The notes: a model not told the origin generated them from the sequence alone. A DNA stretch of 64,000 nucleotides from Sphingobacterium sp. (GCA_031253985.1 JAIRVH010000043.1:78490-142489), one strand, 5' to 3'; positions 45,236 to 55,313 are shown, numbered from the stretch's first letter. Numbers and translations are program-made.

Positions 45236-46222
45236 TTAAAGTTCTATTGTTCCACCCCGATTAATAATTTCTGCTTCAGCGTCCTTTAAGCGGGGACTGT
45301 TATACTTCCGCACCCGATACGTGAAGTAGGGGATCAAAATAAAGGCATGCATAATCAGTATAATAATCAGTGGAAGGAGATAATCGGGCGAATAGACCTT
45401 CGCTAATGCAATCGGGCTATCCAAGGGCAGATTCCCTTCACTGATCGTGACTTTGATCGGCTCATTGTCAACGGGTAGCTCCTTGATTTTTTCATTCACA
45501 AGCGTTGCGCTACTTTTAACAAAACCGTTCAGGGCAACGTAGTTTGTTGCCAAACTAAGCCTATCCCATTGCTGAAAGATCTGATTATAACTATCTGCTT
45601 TTTTGAATACCAAACTGTCCAACAACTTATGGTTGGTGTTATATTTAACTTGATAAGCATTCAATATGGCATTGGTACTCGCCGACACGTCAATACTTGC
45701 TGACGGACTGTTCAATATGGCTTCGGGCAGGTTAAAAGGTGGATTTCCCAATTCATTGCGCAGTACATTTGTTCGCTGATTTTTATAGGCTTGTAACTTA
45801 CCTTTAAACTGCGCCTCAAAAGTCTGCATCGATTCATTGGCTCGTTTATCGTATTGTGTGGCTAAATCTTTCACAAGCAACACTTTTTCATCTGCTTCTT
45901 TCTGAATTGCCTTTTTGCTGTTTTTCTCAATATTGACCAAATGGATCATAAAGACATAGCTGATCAAGCCAAAAACAACGAATACAATAAAAAATAGACT
46001 GGCGGTACTCTTCAGATACCCTTGATTGAGCATACGTTCTTTATTCCGTTTCAGCAGTTGCAAAACAAAATAATAACAAACTACAATAATTAGGCTAACA
46101 GCTAGGCTCAGTAGCATGTTACCCTCTGTCATATAGAGCATTCCAAAGAAATTACACAATAACAGGATGAGTAGGAAAATGGACGAAACCACATCCACAA
46201 ACAAAAAATTCTCTTGTTTCAT
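45236..46222 (-). CDS. Multi-pass membrane protein with coiled coil
   Basis: A 328-residue protein. Three N-terminal TM segments (about 10-32, 36-60, 72-97), a helical coiled-coil stretch (about 105-270), and one more TM near 282-304 followed by a short basic tail. No known family. Probably an inner-membrane platform of the operon's complex. Confidence 0.75.
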   Translation of the reverse strand: MKQENFLFVDVVSSIFLLILLLCNFFGMLYMTEGNMLLSLAVSLIIVVCYYFVLQLLKRNKERMLNQGYLKSTASLFFIVFVVFGLISYVFMIHLVNIEKNSKKAIQKEADEKVLLVKDLATQYDKRANESMQTFEAQFKGKLQAYKNQRTNVLRNELGNPPFNLPEAILNSPSASIDVSASTNAILNAYQVKYNTNHKLLDSLVFKKADSYNQIFQQWDRLSLATNYVALNGFVKSSATLVNEKIKELPVDNEPIKVTISEGNLPLDSPIALAKVYSPDYLLPLIIILIMHAFILIPYFTYRVRKYNSPRLKDAEAEIINRGGTIEL

Positions 46223-46257
46223 ATCGGCTAAATTTTCTTTACTTCTAGATTTAAATA

Positions 46258-46479
46258 TTAAAGATTAGGCTGGCCCACCGGCGGCTGATCTAAGTGCGCC
46301 ATGGAGGTTGTCTGCACCATGGAAGCAGTAGTATGTCTATGTCCTGTAGGCGTCGCCTGGACCTTGCCTCGTCTTACAACGGTTCCAGCTGCAAGAAAAA
46401 AGATCCAAAAAAGCACACTAAGCAAGACAAAAGCGGCCAAGGCCAAGTAGTAATAAAAAGGGTATTTTGACTGTTTCAT
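46258..46479 (-). CDS. Small single-pass membrane protein
   Basis: 73 residues with one TM (about 10-32, YLALAAFVLLSVLFWIFFLA) and a short polar tail (HRHTTASMVQTTSMAHLDQP). It sits in the operon between larger membrane genes. Short length and position support a real gene, but the product is unknown. Confidence 0.65.
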   Translation of the reverse strand: MKQSKYPFYYYLALAAFVLLSVLFWIFFLAAGTVVRRGKVQATPTGHRHTTASMVQTTSMAHLDQPPVGQPNL

Positions 46480-46488
46480 CGTTCTTTA

Positions 46489-47076
46489 TTAAAGTGGACA
46501 ATTAACAATATATTCCCAAACGGTACGGGGTGTTGGTGCCGAAACTTCCACATAGCAATATTTGGGTTTGCCAGGAGCAACTTCATAAATCCATTCCAAC
46601 TGGCCGGCTCCAGAAACAAGTCCATCTGTATGAGCGATAGGTTTACCATCGTAATAGACTTTGATCTCATCTGGAATTGTTTTCGTATCATACTGCAAAA
46701 TGACGCGTCCCGATTGATCGCCCAATATATGCTTGGTCTTGGTGACTCCCTGACCACCGGACTCTACCTTTGCATCACAGTTAACAATCGTATTTTCAGC
46801 TTTTTTGTCTTCCCCTGGCAGTGCCCGATTTTTATCAAGTTCCCCTATTTGCAATGAATCAATGTTATCAGAAGAGGAATTGTATCCTCCGTCAACTGGT
46901 CTTTTAGATGAAACAGCACGGTTATCCCGGCAATCGTTCAATTCCTGTTTTAATACCTCTATCGTATGCTCAGGGCTCCAAAGCAGGGCATAAACAAGTA
47001 AACCGATAAGTAGAAACAAGAGAGGATAAAATAGCCACCAGTTGTTAGCGAAAGATTTGTTTTTTACATGTTCCAT
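46489..47076 (-). CDS. Membrane-anchored beta-sandwich protein
   Basis: A 195-residue protein with an N-terminal TM (about 14-34) and a periplasmic beta-sandwich-like domain (from about 110; 'SGRVILQYDTKTIPDEIKVY', 'SGAGQLEWIYEV', ending 'TVWEYIVNCPL'). This pattern recurs in other bacterial surface proteins. Its ATG overlaps the stop of the SrfA-like gene by one base. Confidence 0.7.
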   Translation of the reverse strand: MEHVKNKSFANNWWLFYPLLFLLIGLLVYALLWSPEHTIEVLKQELNDCRDNRAVSSKRPVDGGYNSSSDNIDSLQIGELDKNRALPGEDKKAENTIVNCDAKVESGGQGVTKTKHILGDQSGRVILQYDTKTIPDEIKVYYDGKPIAHTDGLVSGAGQLEWIYEVAPGKPKYCYVEVSAPTPRTVWEYIVNCPL

Positions 47077-47852
47077 TACGGTCTGTGGATTAGAGATTTA
47101 AAAAAGAAGACTAAACAGATCAATACCAGTAGTACAATCAACACCCACCAATAAGTCACCGCTATATATTTTAAAAAGGCCAGAAAACTTTCTTTCTTAC
47201 CTGTTTCTACATCAATATTTTCTTCTTTGACATCAGCCATAAAATACTCTTCGGGGACAGCCGGAGAGGGAATAGGGTTTTCAATTGCAGGTATATACTC
47301 CAGGCTTTCGGCTTGTTTTGGCGCACTGATATCAGCTACTAAGCGATCCGGGGTTGGTATCTGCGGTGGTAATGGGGTATCCTGCGGACTGATTGTCTCC
47401 TGAAAGTTATCGCCAAGCAGCTGCGGTTTCCGATTTTGATTATTCTCAAACTTCCAGCCCCAGATGATGCAGATATCCTGTCCATTGGTGAAAATAAGAT
47501 TGTCCTCTGGATTAAAAACTGTCTGAAGAATTGCCCCCCAATACTGTACATTGGAGTCTCTATTCCGCATAAGATCTTCTATACGTTTTTGAAGTTCCTC
47601 CATGACCAGCCAATATTGTTTGAGACCATATTCCCGATAAGATGAATGCTCTACCGGCTGAAGGCCCATATGCAAACTATACCAGTCAATATCATAGTTG
47701 TTTTTAACGGGTTTGGCCAAAAAATTCCGGTACTTTTTATCTAGGTTGAAGACCAAAAAATTACTGATTCTATCGTATTGACTAAACAGGTAAGCATTGT
47801 CAAACGATAATGGAATGTACCTATCTGTTGCTATTGAATGAAATTTTTGCAT
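47076..47852 (-). CDS. Probable SrfA-like protein with C-terminal TM
   Basis: A 258-residue protein with a C-terminal TM segment (about 236-256, YWWVLIVLLVLICLVFFF). The motif YDIDWYSLHMGLQPV and a distal 'NGQDICIIWGWKF' resemble the 'IDWYAP...' and 'ITFWGF' segments I recall from SrfA-type proteins of enterobacterial srfABC operons. It is encoded next to SrfB- and SrfC-like genes, in line with this reading. The identification rests on memory of the family and needs a profile search. Confidence 0.5.
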   Translation of the reverse strand: MQKFHSIATDRYIPLSFDNAYLFSQYDRISNFLVFNLDKKYRNFLAKPVKNNYDIDWYSLHMGLQPVEHSSYREYGLKQYWLVMEELQKRIEDLMRNRDSNVQYWGAILQTVFNPEDNLIFTNGQDICIIWGWKFENNQNRKPQLLGDNFQETISPQDTPLPPQIPTPDRLVADISAPKQAESLEYIPAIENPIPSPAVPEEYFMADVKEENIDVETGKKESFLAFLKYIAVTYWWVLIVLLVLICLVFFFKSLIHRP

Positions 47853-47854
47853 TT

Positions 47855-50662
47855 TTAAACCAATTGAAAGGGTGAATACTGTTCGACCAATAATTTTAAT
47901 TCCTGATTGGCTTGTTCATCGTAATCGATATATCCTGCGTTGACAAGTAGCGAAAGCCGCAAGTATTCAATCCATTTATTGTACTTCTGCAGTGCTATTG
48001 CACGTACATCTATATGTTCGGCGTCAAACAAAGCGGATATCGCACTGGCAGATGTATCAAGTTTTCGTTCAAAAAATCGATTGGGATTAGAAACCAAGAT
48101 GTTTCTGGCTTCCTCTTTCTCTTCTTCCGTAAAGTAGCTCACATCAAAATTAAAAATCAGTTCATTGATCACCAGGGAGAAGGTTTCGGTCAAAAATATT
48201 TCATAACCATGGTTGACGTCTATCTCAGATATGATATCATTCAACAATCTGACTATTTTGCTGGCGACATTTCGCTTTTTAAGGAGTTCCTTAAAGTAGC
48301 TCACAACGAAAATCAAACTGTTTCTATTCAGTCCATATGCAATAAAATCCCTGTACTGATCCAAGTTGTTGATCTTCGTTAACCAAGATTCGAGAATTAA
48401 TTGAACGTAATACTCAGATTTTGATGAATTGGTCTCTTCCTGCTGGAATAATTCGGCGATTTCGATACCACTGTCTTTTAAAAAGTCTTCTACAGCTTCA
48501 TGCGATGAAAGCCAAAGATGCTTTTGCAGAATGGTCAGCATTTCTGCTTTCGACTTTGCCTGTTTGAGCTCCGGATATTGAACCAATAGAATAGACTCCT
48601 GTGTGATTTCATCCAATATACGACGACTGGTATCAACCACCATATGTTCATTCAGCAACTGAAAAATATCATTCGGATTAATCGAAAGACAGTCAATAAA
48701 GGCGTTAAACAAGCCAAGATCTTTTACTAAGGCACTATTAAACGCCAACTGAAACTGATTAACCTGGCGCATCTGCGTTTCGCGCATCACTGTGACGTCG
48801 TCCTTGTGAATAAAACGTTCGAGGTCTCGCTGTATCTTGGTCAGGATTGTGTTTAACTTTTGAAGGTTATGATTGATCTTGGTTTTATTACCCGACACCT
48901 TCGCCAGGGATTCAATAATCAACGCCGAGCCATCATGATTGATGGAAGTAACTTGTTGCCATGTTGTTTCAGCATCCTGGAAATGATTTTGGACAAAACC
49001 ATAGCGTGTAAAGGACTGCTTCATGACTTTCAAAAAATTCTCTCTTTCGGGATGGATTGCGAGCTCTTCCCCCTCCTGTTCAAATCCGATAAACGTATCG
49101 TTTGAATACTTGTAGTCTCGCAATAGATAGAAATTTTTAAACAGATTTTCCTGGCTTGTCCATTTTGTATGCCAGTTACGCGATTGCGTAACGATCTCCT
49201 GTTCAAAGAAACGCTCAAAACGCGTGTGCCATTTATAGTTTAATTTTTCAGCAGATTCTAGGTATTCACCATCGTTTGTTGTGTCAAACTTGATCTGATT
49301 ATTGAAAAAGGTAAAGATGACAAACAATGGCGGTAAGCTTGCTTCCTGAAGTGATTTTGATCGTTCTTCGACACTCCCGCCTACATTGTTCTCGATCCAG
49401 TTGTATAACAGGGTTGAAATTTCGTTGACTTCCAGCTGCTTGTCATTGGTACAGAACAAGAGATTATTGATATTAAAATCAAGAGAGTATTTATTAAAAA
49501 GATAAGAGACCTTACCCCGCAATAACATGGCATCAATATTCTTTGTCGAGATATCCGATTGATCCAATGCCAAACGGCTACGGGCTCCCGGAAAGTCCAA
49601 TAAATCATTGTATTTTAAAAACTCTTTGGATTCGACAAGTCCTTCGGGAATCGAAAAAACAAGTTCGGCAATCAGCGCTGACAATGCAGGCACCTCAATC
49701 TGAACCTCAGCACCATTCGTCAACTTGAAAATTGTGCTGCCTTTTTCGGAATCGGCACTGAGTTCGCCCAAGCGCTTGACATCAAGAATGGCTCCCCCCT
49801 CACGCAGGACATTTTCAAACTTGATATACCCATGGCGTGCAAACTGTACCAATTTCAGCTTATTGATCAAGTTGGTAAAAAGATCTGTCAATAAGATTTC
49901 CTTATTCCAGAGGATATCAAATATGCGCGACCAATCGGTAGCCCCATAATGTTGGATAATACGGCCTATACGTTCGAAGAACCTTGTTTCATAAAGACCT
50001 TCAAACAAGATGGTATGCTGTGAAAGATTTTTTTCAAAGTATTCCTTAATTTCAAGCACATCAAATTCGGTTAAAAAATCCTGCAGAGGTCCTTTTTCCT
50101 CAAGCTCCAGTTTTTTTAGATGTGCTTCAAAATCCCCTTTTGAGGGAAAGGAAGTAATTTTCTTGAGATCCAGAAAAAAAGCATCAAGCAACACCAATAG
50201 TATATCTTTTGCTGCAAGCAAGTTTACCTTTATTGGAAAATCTGGGAACGAGGTATCTTGATCAATCGTAAATCGAGTGACCAACCCTGTACTTTCGGCA
50301 CCAGTTCCCGGCGGATTTATTTGCTTTAGGAAATCATATTGTTTACCGTCATTTTCAATCTCAAAGGGCCTATTTGTATCGCTCAACAGGTTTTTGATCA
50401 GATAGGATTTTCCCACCTGACTTGCCCCAAAGACAGCGATGACCGGTTTATTACCGATATTGCCCTGAACCTTTTTTATGGTATTCAAGCTGTTCTTCAA
50501 GCTGAGGAGCGCTTTATTGCGCTCTTCATACTTTAGATTTTTGTCAACCCATTGAATCGATCCCTGTATAAGATCGATCTTACCGGAAATAAATTCCTCG
50601 ATAAGCTTGATTTCTAATTCAGAATAATTATTCGACATTTCTTTACTATAAAACGAATTCAC
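47855..50662 (-). CDS. SrfC-like large P-loop GTPase-type protein
   Basis: A 935-residue protein. G1 GASQVGKS lies at 79-86, a G3-like DFPG (LLDFPGARSRL) near 365, and a possible G4-like FCTNDKQLE downstream; the rest is helical. This layout (dynamin/Era-like P-loop with very long helical arms) matches the SrfC/Virul_Fac family. The start overlaps the SrfB-like gene by 17 bases. SrfC relatives are linked to virulence or toxicity in some Gammaproteobacteria; a role here is unknown. Confidence 0.75.
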   Translation of the reverse strand: MNSFYSKEMSNNYSELEIKLIEEFISGKIDLIQGSIQWVDKNLKYEERNKALLSLKNSLNTIKKVQGNIGNKPVIAVFGASQVGKSYLIKNLLSDTNRPFEIENDGKQYDFLKQINPPGTGAESTGLVTRFTIDQDTSFPDFPIKVNLLAAKDILLVLLDAFFLDLKKITSFPSKGDFEAHLKKLELEEKGPLQDFLTEFDVLEIKEYFEKNLSQHTILFEGLYETRFFERIGRIIQHYGATDWSRIFDILWNKEILLTDLFTNLINKLKLVQFARHGYIKFENVLREGGAILDVKRLGELSADSEKGSTIFKLTNGAEVQIEVPALSALIAELVFSIPEGLVESKEFLKYNDLLDFPGARSRLALDQSDISTKNIDAMLLRGKVSYLFNKYSLDFNINNLLFCTNDKQLEVNEISTLLYNWIENNVGGSVEERSKSLQEASLPPLFVIFTFFNNQIKFDTTNDGEYLESAEKLNYKWHTRFERFFEQEIVTQSRNWHTKWTSQENLFKNFYLLRDYKYSNDTFIGFEQEGEELAIHPERENFLKVMKQSFTRYGFVQNHFQDAETTWQQVTSINHDGSALIIESLAKVSGNKTKINHNLQKLNTILTKIQRDLERFIHKDDVTVMRETQMRQVNQFQLAFNSALVKDLGLFNAFIDCLSINPNDIFQLLNEHMVVDTSRRILDEITQESILLVQYPELKQAKSKAEMLTILQKHLWLSSHEAVEDFLKDSGIEIAELFQQEETNSSKSEYYVQLILESWLTKINNLDQYRDFIAYGLNRNSLIFVVSYFKELLKKRNVASKIVRLLNDIISEIDVNHGYEIFLTETFSLVINELIFNFDVSYFTEEEKEEARNILVSNPNRFFERKLDTSASAISALFDAEHIDVRAIALQKYNKWIEYLRLSLLVNAGYIDYDEQANQELKLLVEQYSPFQLV

Positions 50663-53654
50663 AAGTATCTAACCAATATCCCTGAACACTATCCAGGGTC
50701 TGATAATGGAGCTGGAAGAAACGTCCCGGCTTCTCATTCCCTTCATTATCTTCGATATGTTCGATCTTCAATATTTCCTTACTTTCATCCCAATCTCGGG
50801 CGATGGTCACCTTCAACGGTAGATTTCGTAATATTTCACCCCGCTCTTTATCGACCTGTTCTTCATAAAATGACTCATCGCGACCGACAAAACGGTTCTT
50901 GATTACCTCTTCCATCTGCCTGTGATCAATACTTAATCTATAGAGACCTGAATAGGTGTAGTTGCGCGATAGATATTTCGCATAGCCAAACTCAAAAGGA
51001 ATTGATTTAAGCAAAAAAGTCTGCTCATGTTTTTGTGGAGTCAATATGACTTCTTTTCTATTCTCCACTTTAGAAATAATATAATCGGCCGTTGAACTAA
51101 GGTTTTTGATCAGCTCCGTTGTATTTAAATTGAAGTCCTGTATCTTCTTCAATTTGGCTGCCATCAAAGCGATAATTGCCCCCACGGCAACAATCGTCTT
51201 GGGATCTTCAACATTCCCCAAATTGTCTGCAAACGGATACCATTTTCCGATCCAATAATTATTGAGATTGATCACATTGGTCGGCGAAACAAACAGAAAT
51301 TTTTTGAACAGTTCCTCATAGCTAAGCAGGGATGCAGGCTTTCCGGACAGGACCACAAAATCACACTCAAACTGGTTAATCACCAGACACATTTGACGAA
51401 CCAATCCCTCAAATACACTAGAAACGATCTCATTGACGACCTTAGCCGATATTGTCCATCGGATTTCCAAAAAATTAAATCCTATTATCCGCTCAAAATA
51501 GTTGACAAGTGCACTATTTTCAAATTTGTGCCCTATGATTTCTTCGAAAGACATTTCCAAAGATTCTTGCTGATTGGCCTGTTGTAGGTACTTAAGTACA
51601 ATAGGCTGTGCTACCTGATGGACAAATGATTTGCGCATCATCTTTGCGAGATAGCCCATATTATTGGAGTTCTCCCCAAAAAATCCGTTGATCCGACTTT
51701 GGATGTCTATAATTCCCTTTGATCTCCCATAATTTTCTAATCCTTCAATGGCCGAATCATCCGTTTTTAGGGGACTGCGAATAATCAGCTTTTGGATCAA
51801 CTCCTTCATCAGATCATCTCCTGCCAATTTAAAACTATCCCAAAATAGCGGTTGGGGAATCAATTCCTGAATCTTATTTGAGGTCTTAAGCTGATATTGA
51901 TTGATGATAATATCAGTTGTTCCCGCGCCGATATCAATGGAAGCAATCTTTAACGTATTCTTATTATTGAATAAAAAATGGTCAATCACATAATTGTTAT
52001 TCCGCAGTTTTTTCGAAAAGAGGCTGTAAACAAACACCAGCTGGCTACATGTTGCCTCATCATACATCCAATCTTTTTTATCTTCCAGCTGGCTGAGGGT
52101 CTTGGATATATCCTGAATAGATGGAATAATCTCCGGCTTTTTAAACCAGTTTGTATTTTCATCCTGATCAAAGTAGAATCGTTGGTATCCATCCAGTAAT
52201 TCACAGGCTTCTGCCGCTGCTTGTCTTAGGGCGATCTGCTCATGCTGAATCATACCAGTAGGGCATGATATCGTAATCCTTTTGATTGTCCTTGGCATAG
52301 TCATCTCGCCGTGTTCCTCCCTAAACTTAAAAGAATTGATCTGCACGTGCGCATGCATCAATACTTCCAGAAAAACAAACTTCATTAGAGAAGCCCTTGA
52401 AAACATCGATTTTGCACCAAATACCTCTCGCGAACTCTTTAAGCTACCGTCTAGGCTCAGTTGCTCTGATATGCCATTCAGATACACTTTCTTTACCCGA
52501 TTAGTCTTAAGAGGTTGAAACTCCCATTCGCGGTCACTTATCTGATCATCCCATAAATAGCGTTTCGGGCTCGAGTTGTAAGTCTTTAGTTCGTAACCAA
52601 GATCTAGATTTGTACTTGCTGAATGGATCAATTTTTCTGCTTCAAAACCAATACGGGTCAAACTGGGAACAATAAATTTATTGTTGTGGTAATTATCTTT
52701 ATCAATATTTCCAAAACTAGATTCGCTAAACATCATGTTCATCGGAAATGAGTTATTGTATTCCAGATGCGGATTGGTATAATCTTGAATGATAAGTTTC
52801 TTAACGCTATCAAAGTCAAAACTATCATCATCCTTATTCTCAAATAGAAGCGCACAGGTCGCCGAATTGCCGATATCAATGACGAGATCTACAGTTTTCT
52901 TTCTGATATTATCCGTAAAGAGCTGAATTTCGGGTGACTCCGTTTGAGCAGCCAGCCACTTCATCAGAAGAACATATTTGGCGATGTATTTTTTTATCGG
53001 ATGTGTATATCTTTCTTCTTCATTTTTATCATAAAATAAGTCGGCCAAATACCGATCAATCCATGCAACAGAGTTGTCCTGCGTAAATAAGAAATTACTC
53101 AGATTGATTTCATCAGACTGGAGTCTGAAAACATTCTCATCCGGATTATTGCTCAACTGAGGACCAGTTTTATCATTTTCACTTCTGGCTAAAGACGTAT
53201 CTACGGCAATGACGATTTTTGCCAGTGAAAACTCTTCATCACAAGTAAAAAACACGCGGACCCAATCTGTAGGATACAGCAAGTCTCTATTAATAGCGTT
53301 CTCCTTAAAAAAAGGCAACGGAATCCATTTATTTTGGTACTGCTTAAGTGTCTGCTTCAGATTACTTTCTTCGTAGACTTCAGTAACGATACCTGTACAG
53401 GTACTCAAATCAGCTTCATCTTTGAGACGCTTATTGATAACAAATCCCTTATCGATCAGCTCCTGTAAACGATAATAATTCTCAGTACCTTCCTTCGTAA
53501 CCTTAAATAAGGGATCGAGAATAAAATCGAAAAAATTGGTATCGAATGGTTGGTGGTAATAAAATCTATTTTCCTTGCCAAACTCAAGATCAATATTTAC
53601 CTCATACTTGTAATATTGAATGCTCGAATTAGCAATCAAAGAAATCCTTTTCAT
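50646..53654 (-). CDS. SrfB-like actin/Hsp70-fold ATPase
   Basis: A 1002-residue protein with the actin/Hsp70 nucleotide-binding motifs: phosphate-1 VIDIGNSATCALL (near 255), phosphate-2 IASIDIGAGTTDIII (near 575) and an adenosine-type motif VVLSGKPASL (near 765). The length and N-terminal insert fit the SrfB virulence-factor family. It should bind ATP and switch conformation, perhaps as a chaperone or filament-like motor. It is the second gene of the operon, directly before SrfC. Confidence 0.8.
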   Translation of the reverse strand: MKRISLIANSSIQYYKYEVNIDLEFGKENRFYYHQPFDTNFFDFILDPLFKVTKEGTENYYRLQELIDKGFVINKRLKDEADLSTCTGIVTEVYEESNLKQTLKQYQNKWIPLPFFKENAINRDLLYPTDWVRVFFTCDEEFSLAKIVIAVDTSLARSENDKTGPQLSNNPDENVFRLQSDEINLSNFLFTQDNSVAWIDRYLADLFYDKNEEERYTHPIKKYIAKYVLLMKWLAAQTESPEIQLFTDNIRKKTVDLVIDIGNSATCALLFENKDDDSFDFDSVKKLIIQDYTNPHLEYNNSFPMNMMFSESSFGNIDKDNYHNNKFIVPSLTRIGFEAEKLIHSASTNLDLGYELKTYNSSPKRYLWDDQISDREWEFQPLKTNRVKKVYLNGISEQLSLDGSLKSSREVFGAKSMFSRASLMKFVFLEVLMHAHVQINSFKFREEHGEMTMPRTIKRITISCPTGMIQHEQIALRQAAAEACELLDGYQRFYFDQDENTNWFKKPEIIPSIQDISKTLSQLEDKKDWMYDEATCSQLVFVYSLFSKKLRNNNYVIDHFLFNNKNTLKIASIDIGAGTTDIIINQYQLKTSNKIQELIPQPLFWDSFKLAGDDLMKELIQKLIIRSPLKTDDSAIEGLENYGRSKGIIDIQSRINGFFGENSNNMGYLAKMMRKSFVHQVAQPIVLKYLQQANQQESLEMSFEEIIGHKFENSALVNYFERIIGFNFLEIRWTISAKVVNEIVSSVFEGLVRQMCLVINQFECDFVVLSGKPASLLSYEELFKKFLFVSPTNVINLNNYWIGKWYPFADNLGNVEDPKTIVAVGAIIALMAAKLKKIQDFNLNTTELIKNLSSTADYIISKVENRKEVILTPQKHEQTFLLKSIPFEFGYAKYLSRNYTYSGLYRLSIDHRQMEEVIKNRFVGRDESFYEEQVDKERGEILRNLPLKVTIARDWDESKEILKIEHIEDNEGNEKPGRFFQLHYQTLDSVQGYWLDTCEFVL

Positions 53655-53672
53655 CTATCTAATATGGTTTTG

Positions 53673-54431
53673 TTAAAATCTTGTTTGGAAATTATCGCCT
53701 TTGGGATTGGGCCCGTAGTCATTTACGAATCTGTCACTTTCGCCAAATGCCATCCAAAGACCGTAAAAAGGAATAATCTGGAACCACCCGGAGTTTCCAC
53801 GATCGTGACATCGCTTGGCATTTTGGGCAATGAGGAACCAGTAAAAAGGCAGTATAAATAAAAAGAATGCACCGCCCCCACCCGATACTCGCTCGATCCT
53901 AGCCGTTACTGCGGCAAGAAGCAAAAAATAGATATAGGCGATTATATAACTCAGCCAGTATTCAGTCCTTCTGATTCTTCCTTTAAAACCAAATGGATTT
54001 GAGAACATAGCTTGCTTCGGATAAATTAATTGATGTTGCGCACTAGCGAATGGATCGTCAATACCATGATATTGATTCATGGAAGAGGTATACGCCTTCA
54101 GTTTACTCTCAACACTATTTTGATAAACTGCGGGTGCATTGTCTACTGCAATAACAGCATTTTCGGAAATGGCTTCTTGCGTGGAAACAGGTACGTCTAG
54201 GATTAATGGCTCAATGATTTCGATTGAGTCTAAAGAGTCTTCAACAATAGGTTTTGTTTCTTCCGGCGGAAAGGAAAGATATAAAAATTCCTCCAGCTCA
54301 CCGGCAGGTTGCCAATTTTCCAATCCCTCGTACCAAACCAATGTCTCTTCAGAAATATCGGTGGCTTTAATTTCCTCAAAGGATAGCGGGCCGATCCTTT
54401 TACCGTCAAGTATGTAAAAATATCTTTTCAT
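53673..54431 (-). CDS. GYF_2 / DUF805 membrane protein
   Basis: 252 residues from the Met at 54431 (MKRYFYILDGKRIGPLSFEE); a Met at 54443 adds four residues. An N-terminal GYF_2 domain (1-50; GKRIGPLSFEE, then VWYEGLENWQPAGEL) binds Pro-rich peptides; a linker follows and then a DUF805 four-helix membrane domain from about 130 (FGFKGRIRRTEYWLSYIIAY). GYF_2 could contact the Pro-rich segment of the GTPase at 43911. It is the first gene of the operon, just after the palindromic promoter. Confidence 0.85.
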   Translation of the reverse strand: MKRYFYILDGKRIGPLSFEEIKATDISEETLVWYEGLENWQPAGELEEFLYLSFPPEETKPIVEDSLDSIEIIEPLILDVPVSTQEAISENAVIAVDNAPAVYQNSVESKLKAYTSSMNQYHGIDDPFASAQHQLIYPKQAMFSNPFGFKGRIRRTEYWLSYIIAYIYFLLLAAVTARIERVSGGGGAFFLFILPFYWFLIAQNAKRCHDRGNSGWFQIIPFYGLWMAFGESDRFVNDYGPNPKGDNFQTRF

Positions 54432-54473
54432 TTGAACATCCAATTAATAATCGCTAACTCGTAATGGTTAATA

Positions 54474-54518
54474 CAAAAGTAGCTGACAGAGTTCGCATGA
54501 TTTTACGGGAAGCCGTAA
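54474..54518 (-). promoter_or_regulatory. TTACGG-palindrome promoter of the Srf-like operon (site c)
   Basis: TTACGG-GAAG-CCGTAA (54503-54518), 21 bp, then -7 TACTTTTG on the minus strand (54481-54474). It lies 43 bases before the first codon of the operon (54431). Confidence 0.75.
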
Positions 54519-54645
54519 AGCGATAATTAAGATAAGAGTGGACTGAAGAGAACTTGAACACTTCGTGTACAACAATGTCCGAACGATATAATTATGGAAA
54601 TTTTAGATACCTTTAGAAAAATAAAAACCAGAAATTTATTAATCT

Positions 54646-55134
54646 ATGAGTGCAAATGTTCCTATTGTAAGGTCAGTGTCCTGGCCAGCTGTTTTAATCC
54701 TTATTGTCTTCTGGATGGTCCTGGTGGTAGCTTCCTTATTCTTATTCCAACTTGAGGGTGTGATGGTCGCCTCAGTCCTTTTTTTCATTTTAGTAACAGC
54801 ATTGCAACAGCTCATTCCAAAGAGCCATAAAAAGGGAATGAAAGCAGTCAAACAGAATGACTTTAAAGGTGCGATTGAATATTTTAAACAGAGTGTCGAT
54901 TTCTTTACAAAAAAAGAATGGCTAGATAAATATCGAGCAGTTACCATGTTTAGCGCTTCAAAAATGAGCTATCGGGAAATGGCGCTCTGTAATATTGCAT
55001 TCTGTTATTCGCAGACGGGGCAAGCCGAAAAAGCAAAAGCGCTCTACGAAGAAATTCTGCAAGAATACCCCGAAAATGGAATCGCTTACTATGCGCTAAA
55101 CTCAATCAATACCTTTTCAAATCAGGCTGATTAA
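54646..55134 (+). CDS. Membrane protein with TPR tail
   Basis: A 162-residue protein with two N-terminal TM segments (about 15-34 and 38-58) and cytoplasmic TPR helices (MKAVKQNDFKGAIEYFKQSV; CYSQTGQAEKAKALYEEILQ). No enzymatic motif. It is transcribed opposite to the operon and the response-regulator gene; its own promoter is not clear. It may be a scaffold partner. Confidence 0.75.
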   Translation: MSANVPIVRSVSWPAVLILIVFWMVLVVASLFLFQLEGVMVASVLFFILVTALQQLIPKSHKKGMKAVKQNDFKGAIEYFKQSVDFFTKKEWLDKYRAVTMFSASKMSYREMALCNIAFCYSQTGQAEKAKALYEEILQEYPENGIAYYALNSINTFSNQAD

Positions 55135-55194
55135 AAATAGTGCATTCAGCCCGGCTACTTATGAGTCCAGTTTTTACAGATAATCATGAAACAA

Positions 55195-55313
55195 ATAAAG
55201 GCTATCCTACGATAGCCTTTTCTCATCATCTTATTGGTTAAAATATGGCACTAAATATCTTGAATGCATTAGATATCGTTTTCACAAATAATCCTACCTC
55301 GTTAATTATCTTG
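55195..55313 (-). ncRNA. Possible small RNA from site d
   Basis: A promoter of the TTACGG type (55320-55364) faces a minus-strand segment with no ORF above ten codons, and a hairpin AAAGGCTATC-CTAC-GATAGCCTTT (55197-55220) closes it about 115 bases downstream. The transcript would be small and intergenic, 60 bases past the TPR gene stop. The hairpin also ends the convergent 54646 gene. Evidence is promoter plus terminator geometry. Confidence 0.45.
55197..55221. terminator. Terminator hairpin
   Basis: AAAGGCTATC-CTAC-GATAGCCTTT with T-runs on both sides; 62 bases past the TPR gene stop. Confidence 0.8.

Noticed and set aside
47855..53654. Type VI secretion system (TssM/TssK-like large genes)
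   Set aside because: No Tss sheath, Hcp, VgrG or ClpV genes are present; the two large genes have P-loop and actin-fold motifs that fit SrfC and SrfB better.
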